DNA of 57,500 nt from Anaeromyces robustus (lineage: Eukaryota > Neocallimastigomycota > Neocallimastigomycetes > Neocallimastigales > Neocallimastigaceae), in contig MCFG01000124.1 in assembly GCA_002104895.1 (NCBI GenBank), positions 17,501-75,000 on the forward strand, in the 5' to 3' direction. The position numbers and the translations under genes were made by a program. Numbering within the stretch: the stretch's first letter is position 1; every line of letters begins with the position of its first letter. Below are positions 46,929 to 57,500 of the stretch, one piece after another. Under the pieces are notes generated by a model. That model worked only from the letters and a program-made list of their open reading frames with translations, was not told where the DNA came from and did no database searches.

Positions 46929-48754
46929 ATGAAAAGAAAATTAAATTTAACACTTTCAGAAAATCAATTAGAAAAACTAATTGAAAGAGTAATATTATTA
47001 TATTATATGTAATAATAAAATTAAAAAATATTAAAAATAAAATAATAAAAAATAATAAATTAATTATTTTTTTAATTTTTTTTTTATATAAAAACATATA
47101 AATAATATATATATATATCTTATTAATTTTAATATCATTGTTATGTAAATTTTATTTCATTATTATTTTATTTATAAATAAAAGTTTTTTAATAAACTCT
47201 ATATAAAATATAATTCTTTAAAAAAATCACTTCCAATTGTAAAATTTATAAATCAAAATTGGGTGGATGTCATTGTATTTTATATTAATTACGAAATTAA
47301 TTTCAATTATCCTTATAAAAAAGCAAAAAATAATTTAAGTAATAATTTAATTAATAATAAAGTAAGTAATAAATACAATATAATTGTATAATATTCAAAT
47401 ATTCATTAAAATATTAATAAATACAAAATAATTATATAATACTCATATATTTATTAAAATATTAATAAATACAATATAATTGTATAATATTCATATATTC
47501 AATAAAATGTTAATCAATGCAATATAATTGTATAATATTTTTATATTCATAAAAATGTTAATAAATATGATATAATTGTATAATACTCATATATTTATTA
47601 AAATGGTAATAAATATATATCATATAATAATTTGATAGAGAAATGATAACAATTTAGAAATTTGTGATGAAACAAAACTACTAATTCAGAATTATAACAA
47701 AAAAAAATTAATAAAAATATTTCCTTTTGGTTATTATTTCAATTTTTTAAAGCAATATAATAATTGTAAGCTATTAAGTAAAATAAATAAATAAATAAGT
47801 AAAGGAAAAAGAAATAATAGTTATATAAAATATTATATAATATTATATTTATAAATTATATTTAATATTAAAAATTTTTTATTAATGTATTATTATATTT
47901 TTTTTAACCCATATTATTATTATTTGAAGTAGAAAAAGAACAAAAATGTAAAGATAAAAATGGTACTATAAATAATGAGTTAAGTGAGGAAGTGGAAAAG
48001 AATGATAATGAAATAACATTTAATGAATTTATTAAAGAGTTTTTAAGCATACCTTCATTTTCACCATTTATTATTATACATTTAGGAGCAGGGTATCATA
48101 ATCCTAAACTAGAAAAAGAATATAAAAAATTATGTCAAAAAGTATTAAAAGAAGCTATGAATGTACTATGTGTTAAAAAATATCAAACGTTAAGTGAAAA
48201 ATTCGCTGGAACTGCTGTAGAAGCGGTTACTGAAGCAATTAAACTATTAGAAGATAATCCTTTAACAAATGCTGGTTTTGGATCAAATTTAAATTTGATT
48301 GGTAAAGTTGAATGTGATGCAAGTATTATGCAAGGTAATGGTTCTTTTGGTAGTGTTGGTGCTGTTTCAAAATTAAAAAATCCAATTGAAGGTGCAAGGA
48401 TTATATTAGAAAATGAACGACAAGGATTAATGACATTGGGAAGAGTTCCACCAATGATGTTAGTAGGACAAGGAGCAATAGATTATTGTAAATTTTTTGG
48501 AGATGATAGATTAAAATTAATTATAGAAAATAAAATTGAAGAAAATAAAGAGACGGAAAAGAGAGAAATAACAGAAATAAACAATAAAATTAATACTTTA
48601 ATTTCAAATAAATCACAAAAGTTATATAAAATATATATTAATAGATTAAAAGAAGTTGATGAAAAAAGTTTAAATTATTTTAAAGAACATTACGAAAATC
48701 ATAAAGAAAATATGAATAAAAAAATAGGTTATAACGATGGAGAAAATAATTGTG

Positions 48755-48785
<31 letters not shown>

Positions 48786-49030
48786 TGATGGTGATGATGA
48801 TGATGATGATGATGATGATAATGATAATGATAACGGTAATGATAATGATAATGATAATGTATTTAAAGAATTAAAAATGGATACTATAGGAGCTGTTGCT
48901 TTTGATGAATATGGACAAATGGCCTCTGGTGTTAGTAGTGGTGGAATATCATTAAAATATCCTGGTCGTATTGGAGAAGCAGCTATGTATGGATGTGGTT
49001 TATGGGCAAAAGATACTACTACTCAATCAT

Positions 49031-49079
<49 letters not shown>

Positions 49080-49713
49080 TAAGAATAAGAATAATAGTAA
49101 TAATAGTAATAATTTTGATTTTGGGTGTAGTTTAACAGGATGTGGTGAACAAATTATGAGGGGAATGTTAGCACAAAAATGTTATAAAAATATCAAAAAA
49201 AATGATGATACCTATGTAGCACTTAATCATTTTTTTCAAAAAAAGATTTTAAATTCAAATACTATTAATTATATGAATGATTATTATTGTGATAAACCTA
49301 ATAAACCCATGGTTGGTATTGTAATTGCGAAAGTTCAAAAACAAATTAATAATAATGAAAATGAAAATGAAAACAGTAATGAAAATGAAAACAGTGATGA
49401 AAATGAAAACAGTGATGAAAATGATAATAATAATAATGAAAATAATAGTTCAAAAGAAGTATTAAGTAATTTAAATATAGATTTACCATTATCTTCTATT
49501 AATAGTACTACAAAAAATTCTCTAAGAGAAATTTGGTATGGCCACACAACACCATCTATGTGTATAGGATATTGTTTTGAAGCAAACCAAAAACTAAAAA
49601 TAAAAACAGTAATTTCAAGATTAAATTCCAATGATTCAGTAAAAAACAAAAATAAATGGAATTTATCAAAAAAAAGTAATGAAAAATATAAAATAAGTGG
49701 TGAAATGTTTTAA
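46929..49713 (+). CDS. TASP1: Taspase 1 (threonine aspartase, Ntn hydrolase)
   Basis: Threonine protease of the L-asparaginase-2 family that self-cleaves to expose an N-terminal Thr. Four exons (46929-46988, 47185-47361, 47639-47765, 47930-49713) give 715 residues; human taspase has 420. The first about 160 residues are an extension I do not recognise (LPIVKFINQNWVDVIVFYIN). The catalytic part then follows: HLGAGYHNPKLEKEYKKLCQ, NPLTNAGFGSNLNLIG, VECDASIMQG, GAVSKLKNPIEGA, GRVPPMMLVGQGA. An Asn/Asp-rich acidic linker leads to MD-T440-IGAV, the autocleavage Asp-Thr; here T440 is the predicted nucleophile (human T234). Next are ASGVSSGGISLKYPGRIGEA, YGCGLWA, poly-Asn, LTGCGEQIMRG and WYGHTTPSMCIGY. 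All hallmark residues that I can recall are kept, so an active enzyme is expected. Known animal targets are MLL/TFIIA; targets here are unknown. Confidence 0.92.
47368..47607. repeat. 48-bp minisatellite (5 units) filling TASP1 intron 2
   Basis: AATAAATACA-like unit starts fall at 47368, 47416, 47464, 47512, 47560 and 47608, exactly 48 bp apart. Each unit carries AATATAATTGTATAATA-like and TTCATATATT-like segments with a few substitutions. The array covers about 240 of the 277 nt between donor (47362) and acceptor (47638). Confidence 0.95.
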
Positions 49714-50581
<868 letters not shown>

Positions 50582-53500
50582 TTATCTGTATAAATAGCTA
50601 GCGGATGTAGTATCTGGTTGTGATTGTCTTCTAACAATATAAGTTGATGCTTTTCTTTGTAATTTATTATGACGTCTATTTCTTCTTCTTTCATAAATTT
50701 CATCTACAGATTTAGCTTTAAATAATGGATTACTCTTTCTTGTATATCTACTCATTTCATTTTCATCATTATATGCAAAAGCGAAACCTGTATTAACATA
50801 TTCTTCATTGTTATCCATAAAAATAACAGACATTGCTTGACCATCTGCAGAAGTACCTTGTCTTAATAAATTATTACGACGTGATCTTGCTGAACGAATA
50901 GACATAGTTTTATTTCTTATATCTAAACTAAAATTACTATTATTAGTCAGTAATGTACCAGGTATACTTGATACTGGTGTATGGATTACAACTTGATTTC
51001 CAGGAGCATTTAAAAGACTACGATCTTCTTCATCAATAAGTATTTTATTATTAGTATTAATTGTTAAATTACCTTTATTGATATTATTATCAGGTATAAT
51101 ATTATTATCTATATTTGCTATAAAGGAACCATCCATATTATCATCAATTTGAATAAGTTGATCCAAATTAGTAACGTTTTGATTTAAACTACTATCATTA
51201 TCTTGATTTAATCGTTTAACTTCTAAAGGAGTTGAAGTAATATTTGTACCATTATTATTGATAATATTATATTTTGGTTTTGATAATTTAAAACTATTAT
51301 ATATATTATCTTTAAAGGTAGAACTCTTTTTTGAATTAATTTCATTTTCTATGGAATTATAACGACGAAGACTATTACTTTTATTACTATCTTCATTAAT
51401 GTTCAAATTATTTGAATATTTTGGTGGTATATTATTATTCATTTTTTGATCTAATTCATCAGTATAATCATAAATATAATCATCATCTTCATCAGCTAAA
51501 TGATATTTTTCAATTTCTCGGTAGATATCAGAATCATCTGGTATAAATGCAGCATTAACAAATTTTATAACCATACGAGGAAACAATGCAACAACAATAA
51601 TAATAATATAAAGAGTATAAAATCTTAAATCGGTTACCATCAATTTTATATATTCTTTATAGAATTTGATAAAAGGAAGATGAGCATAAATAACAAAATA
51701 AAGGGAAAAACTAAAAACTTCCACGATAAGAACGACACCTGAAAGCCAATTAATACTTTTCATATTGACGGCAACACAAAGATTAGCCAATGTAATAACA
51801 TAACATGATATAATACATCCATAATAATAAAGATCTGTCGTTAATCCATCACTAAATGAAGTATTAACAAACGTAAAATAAGGAATATAAAAACATATAT
51901 AAGATTGATATAAAGCATCTGCTACATAGGAAAGAAAACGTTTCCAAGTAAATCTCTTTTGTGCTATACCCATAGTCTCATATAGAGGGGGTTTATTTAA
52001 TAATGTTTCCTTTTTCAAATCTTTATCAAAAATACCCATAACCATAACAGGTAAAGAGGAAAAAATAAAATTGAAAAACATAATTAAAGAATAATCAAAA
52101 AGAATTTGAGCAGAAAATCCACAACTAAATTGATACCAAAATAATGTAAATACCCATACAATGTTTTTATAGAAAAAATTCATCACCATATTTGAAATAC
52201 GATAATAGGACCAACGACCATGTACTATAACTAATTTAGAAAGAAAACGAAATTGGGATATAGCATAATCACTGGACATAGCAGCTTGCATACCTTCTTG
52301 ACCTGCAATACCTACACCAATATTTGCTTCTTGAATCATACTAATATCATTCGCACCATCACCTATACTAAGACATAATACTTTAAGTCCATTTTTCACT
52401 AAACTAACCACTTGAGATTTTTGTTTTGGTGAAACACGGCAACAAATTACGGCACGACAATTTGTTGCTGTTTCTAAAAAACGATTACGTAGATTTGGTT
52501 TTTCTAAAATAATTTGTAATGATTGACCATCAACAATTAAAGCAAAATCAATATCTTTGGAAGGTACTTGTTTACCCATTAAAACATTATTAACTGATTT
52601 CCCACTAGAAATGGAAAAAGAGGACATATTAGAACGACGTTTACTTTTATGTAAAGATTGAAATTTTGAAAATTCAATTTCATTAGTTTTTAAATCTTCT
52701 TCTTCTGCTTTACGAGAAAGTCGATGTTTTAATAATTCAATAATATTCATCATAATATTAGCAAAGAACCAAATACTATTCCTTCCACGAGGTTTATGAC
52801 GATCTTTAATATTACCATATTTATTAATAATAGTATAAGCATTTCTTAATTGAGTTTGAACATCATTAATATTATCTTTATCACCTTTATCTAAATTATT
52901 ACGTTCACGTATAGCTAAAAGACACATGGAACGATTTAATAAATTACTAGCAAATCCAATATTAATGGCGGTTTCTAATTTATCACCAGTTAATACCCAA
53001 AGTTTAATACCTGCATCTCTAAGAATTCCAATACATTCAGGAACACCTTCTTGTAATTTATCTTCAATAGCTGTAGCACCTAATAAGATTAAATTTCTTT
53101 CAATATTAGAAGCTAATTCATCTTTTAATTCATCACGATTTTCTAAAGATATTTCAGCATTATGATAATCTTCACTCCATTTTTGATAATCTTTAGCATT
53201 AATATAACGATAAGCTATACAAAGAGTACGTAAACCTTCACTACCAAATTTTTCTAAATGAGAAAAGGTTACATTACGAAGATTATCTTGATTCTTTTGT
53301 AAACGTTCATAAATAACAGTATCTGCACCCTTACAAAGTAAAAGTACTTCTTGTTTAGGAGTACGTAAAATAACAGACATTCTCTTTCTTACACTATTAA
53401 ATTCTAATACATGTAAAATTTCATAAGTTTCTTCTTTCCCAAAACAATTAATGGTGATAGAATTTTCCGTTCTTCGAACAAATGTAAATCCAAGATTTTT

Positions 53501-55953
53501 AGCCGTAGTTACTAAAGCTTGTTCATCTGGAGATTCAGCACAATATTCTAAATATGTTGTTTCTGTACCATCTTCTAAAACAACATTTCTAGGGGATAAT
53601 ACCGAATGACAAAGAGCTAAATGTTTAAAGAAAAAGAAAACCGCTTTTCCTTGAAGAGTATTTTCATTACCAATATCAAATAAAATTTGATCATCTAAAA
53701 ATGAAAATTTGGTTGATTTATCTACATAAGGATTATTATAATAACTAAATAATAAATCTTTCATTCTATATTCCATTTCTCTTTCCATTTCTTGGGTTTC
53801 TTCTATAGTAAATCCTTCAATATCTCTAGTAACATCTGTATAACCTCTACCATAAATTTTCCCGATAATAGAACAACGCATAAAATCCATTTTATTTTGA
53901 GTAAGTGTACCTGTCTTATCAGAAAAAATATATTCAATTTGACCTAAATCATCCGATATATTCCATGTTTTTGTATTACAAGGACTATCCGTTTCTTCAT
54001 AATAAAGATCTACATCTTCATGAATAAACCATGCTTGTATGGTTTTAGCTATTTCTATAGAAATATATAATGATATAGGGACTACATTTTGCATCATAAT
54101 CATTGTAGAGCCAAATGTTTCCAAAAATTTTCTATACATTTTTCGATGACGAAGTATGAAAAATGGAGTTTCATTTCTATCCCATGTTTCTACAATTCTA
54201 AGATTAATACATGAAACTGCAAATGAAATAATAAAAAGAATAAGGAAATTAAATACAACTTGAGGATTCATTAATTTTTCAATTCTAGAACGTTTAGAAG
54301 GAGTTGTACCCGAATTTAAACGTACTTTTGTATCTTCACCAGTATATATAACAGCACCTATTACCCATTCTGTATTACGTATAACTGAACCACGTAATAA
54401 TAAATTTGTTATATCTAAAGGTATTGAAATTTTACCATTTGGAAAAATTTCTTCATCTTCTTTTATACTTTGAACGTCATCTTCACTTTGAGAACCACTA
54501 TAATAGGTATATTCATTTTCTTCATTATTATAGGTATCATTATCGTTATTATTATTATTATTATCATCATTATTATTATTTTCATCATCATCATATTCAT
54601 CATCCATTAAATCTGGAAGTTCTATTCTACTTCTAAATTCATATAAATTTACTGAAGGATTTTCTGCTTTAATAACAAATTTCATATTTTTTGCCGTTTC
54701 TGGATCTCTTATACATTGTGTTTCCTTTTTACCACTTCTCCTTTTTAATGTTGTTTCTCCATCTAAATTTTTTGTTTCTACGTAACATTCATTTTCTTCT
54801 TCACTTGTTGATAATATAACAATATCCGCTGGAACATTTTCATTAATGGATAAAAGAATAATATCTCCAACTCGAAGATCTTTCCATGGAGTAGCTTTCC
54901 AACCAATATTTTTATTAGGTTTTATATTAAAATCTATCTTTGTTTCTTTATTATTATTAATTAGATTTTTTTTTTCTTCCATTCCATTCATTTTAGTATC
55001 ATTATCATTATCTTTTAATGCTTCTATATTAATATCACTATTTTTTTCCTTTATAATTTTTAAACGTTTTGGGTGACATTTTCTTGGCATAATCCAACGA
55101 AATTTTTTACTTAACTTTGTTTTTAATTTTCTAAAAAATGGTATATGATATCTTGGATAATTAGTATTTTCCCAATCATCTAAAATATAAGCATTTGTAT
55201 TATTAACTTCATTATCTTCTCTATGACGTTTAAAATCTTCGTATGCATCTTTAATAGCTGTTATAGTAATAATAGAAGTAAGTGGCATTGCTGCAAATAC
55301 TGGATTAACAACACCAAAAACTGGAAAAGCTTGAATTGTAACCATAAATAAGAAAAATACTAAAGAAATTCATATTTTCAAATATTGATATTTTGATATT
55401 GATAATAAATATTATTAATTAAATATAAATAAAAATGAAAAAAAAAAATAATAATAATAATAATATTATTAATATTAATAAAGATGTTATGTTTATATAT
55501 TAGTATTAAAAAGTAAAAAAAAAAAAAAAAAAAAAAACATATATATAATATTTAATTAATAATAAACTTTAAAAATTAAATAATATTAATATATATATAT
55601 AAATACAAAAAATTATTCTTATTTATAAAAATAATATTAAATATATATTTATTTAATATATATATATATATATATTGAAATTGAAAAAAAAAAGAAAAAG
55701 AAAAAAAAAAAAAAAAAGTCATACAATTTGCGACACGGTGAAATTGTTCATATAAATTTTGAGGTATAAATGTTAATAAAGTATATTTGGAAGTACGAAG
55801 TTTATTATTTTTATATAGGTGTAATGGTACTCCAAATTTATCTTTTGCTGCTGAAGGGAATGGTATATTGAAAAAAACATGTCTTGAAGCAAATCTAATT
55901 CCGTCGTTGAAAAAAGTGCTTAAATATGACTTTGACCTCGATAATTTTGCCAT
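50582..55953 (-). CDS. P4-ATPase phospholipid flippase (Dnf1/Dnf2-type)
   Basis: Plasma-membrane or endosomal aminophospholipid/PC flippase. Two exons on the minus strand (55725-55953 and 50582-55359) give 1668 residues; yeast Dnf1/Dnf2 have about 1570-1610. Landmarks: [20 protein letters not shown], then [14 protein letters not shown] (TM1), the actuator loop DGET (from D276), [17 protein letters not shown] (TM4 with the P4 PISL motif), phosphorylation site D557-KTGT, nucleotide-domain [12 protein letters not shown] and [15 protein letters not shown], and hinge GDGAND (1076-1081). TM7-10 include [15 protein letters not shown]. Low-complexity acidic inserts sit in the actuator region. The long C-terminal tail (about 240 residues) is Asn/Ser-rich with GFAFAYNDE, like the GFAFS element of Dnf1/2 tails (from memory), and ends strongly basic. 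Dnf proteins need a Cdc50/Lem3 partner, not in this window. It is unlike its neighbours in having only one intron. Confidence 0.93.
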
Positions 55954-57500
55954 ATTTATATGTATATGTATATATATAAATTTTTAATATTACAGAAAAA
56001 AACTTATAAATGGAATATAACTAAAATCTATTTATTAACTCTTTTTTTAATAATAATGATTTTTATTATTATATATTGTAAATATTTTGATAATAGAAAA
56101 GAAAAAAATATATATATTTGAAAAATTATTGAATAAAATAAAATAAAATAAAATAAAATAAAATTAAATAAAATATGATATTTCTTTTGTAAGCTTTTGT
56201 AATGTGATTATCAAAACTAAGAAAAAAAATGAAGTTGATTTATGAAAATATTATTTGTAGTCAAGTGTTTTGAAAATATACTTAATATATGTATATATAT
56301 ATTTATTTATTTATTTTTTTTATTATGTATTTCCCTTTTTCTGCCTTTTTGTATAAAAATTGTATAAATAATTTAAATATAAAATTTTAAAAATAATATT
56401 TGAATATAATTCTATGTTTTAAATTGTAGTATTGAATGAAAATTTAAAGTATTAGTATATTAAATAAATGTATTATATACAAAAAATATATATATTTATT
56501 ATATGATATAATATTATAATAAGTTAAAAATACATTATTATAAAAAGAAATATTTATGAAAATGTGTATTGTGTATTATAAATGATAAAATAATATGTTC
56601 TTATATATATATATGCTTTTTTTTTTTTTTTTTTTTGATATATTAAATGAGTTAAATGAGTTAGTATTAGTATTCAAACAAAAATGAATATTAAAACAAT
56701 ATTTACATTTTATTATTATTATTATTGATATTTTATGTTTATATATGCATTAGTATGTATATTAGAAATAGTAATAGATATTTTTGAAATGTGTATTTAT
56801 TAAAGAAAAAGAAATTTATGGTTTATATTGTTCAATCCAAATAAAAGACAAATATAATTGAATAAACATTATTCTTTTTCTCTTTTTTTTTTTTTTTTTT
56901 TGTTAAATTTATTATTGAAGTTCCAAAATATTCTAAAGTATTTTTTATTTATAAAATGATTCTATTAAATTTTTGTATAAAATTCATTACAAATATCTTT
57001 CTTTTTTTTTACTATTATTACTGTTATTATAACTATACTGTTTTTTATTATTAACAGTAAATTTTTAAATCATTTAATACATATTTCCTTTTTTTAATTA
57101 AAATACTAGTTTCAAAATTTTTAGACGAATCATTAATTCTTATTATTTAAATATTTAGTTTATAGTTAAATAAAATAAAATAAAAAGGTAAAAAAATTTT
57201 CTATTTTTTAATATTTTTATCTTAAATATAATATAATATATATATATTTTTTTTCTTTTTTTTACATATTAATCTAATTATTAGTATAACAATAATAATT
57301 ATAAATAAAATTTAATAAAATAAAATTAAATAAAATTAAATAAAAAAAATAAAAAATAAAAGAATTATAAAATAAAAATTTTAAAATTTTAAATATTATT
57401 AATATTATTTTATTTAAATATTAATTATCAAATAATATATTTGTAATATAACATTAACATATTTATATTCAATTAATAATATATTATTTAATGTATAATA
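55954..57500. other. Intergenic, upstream of flippase to right edge
   Basis: About 1.5 kb of A/T DNA with AAAAT runs (56136-56166), TA tracts and poly(T). A short GTTAAATGA duplication lies at 56650-56663. No gene, RNA motif or further exon is apparent before the window ends. Confidence 0.7.

Noticed and set aside
46825-47097. Minus-strand 90-residue frame over the CCDC191/TASP1 junction
   Set aside because: Low-complexity Ile/Phe/Lys frame overlapping TASP1 exon 1 and its intron; no recognisable motif.
47362-47638. 48-bp repeats considered as a CRISPR-like array
   Set aside because: Contiguous units without spacers, inside an intron of a eukaryotic gene; this is a minisatellite.
52926-55076. 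Plus-strand frames inside the flippase gene
   Set aside because: Antisense shadows of a clear P4-ATPase reading frame.

Overview
The window looks like nuclear DNA of a flagellated, extremely AT-rich fungus, most likely an anaerobic gut fungus (Neocallimastigomycota). That placement is inference. It rests on the very high A+T, the dense micro- and minisatellites, intron-rich genes with A/T-only wobble preference and Asn/Lys/Asp homopeptides, fungal-type genes (RPN1, GPI16, Dnf-type flippase, a fungal FN3 membrane protein), and a CCDC191-like centriole/flagellum protein plus taspase, which yeasts and moulds lack. No bacterial genes, rRNA, CRISPR array or intact transposon was seen.

Layout, left to right: DAD1/OST2 (minus, cut by the left edge); a TMX-like ER thioredoxin-fold protein without CxxC (plus); RRP9/U3-55K (plus) with an H/ACA snoRNA candidate in its second intron; a tRNA-like 5' half relic; a CE4/NodB-type polysaccharide deacetylase relative with a destroyed active site (minus); a 1552-residue FN3/coiled-coil membrane protein (plus); GPI16/PIG-T (plus); an LRWD1/ORCA-like WD40 protein (minus); UBL3 (minus); proteasome RPN1 (minus); CCDC191-like (plus); taspase 1 (plus); and a Dnf-type P4-ATPase flippase (minus). 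I rebuilt exon structures by hand. All twelve complete genes join in frame with GT..AG introns; lengths are given per gene.

Functional themes: several genes serve the ER and secretory pathway (OST subunit, TMX-like protein, GPI transamidase subunit, flippase, GPI-anchored CE4 relative). Two serve proteostasis (RPN1, UBL3), one small-subunit rRNA processing (RRP9 and its intronic snoRNA), and one the flagellar apparatus (CCDC191). No operon-like logic is apparent. The closest pair is CCDC191 and TASP1 (153 bp apart, same strand).

The most interesting observation is the RRP9-intron H/ACA snoRNA. Its 3' hairpin has a canonical pocket: 14 nt to ACA, and guides matching 18S helix 31 around the position equivalent to yeast Psi1187 (guide snR36). 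Other notable items are the non-catalytic CE4 and thioredoxin-fold proteins, a five-unit 48-bp minisatellite filling a TASP1 intron, a 14-nt microexon, and an FN3 domain split by about 285 low-complexity residues. Intergenic DNA is almost pure A/T with simple repeats, and I see no further genes there.
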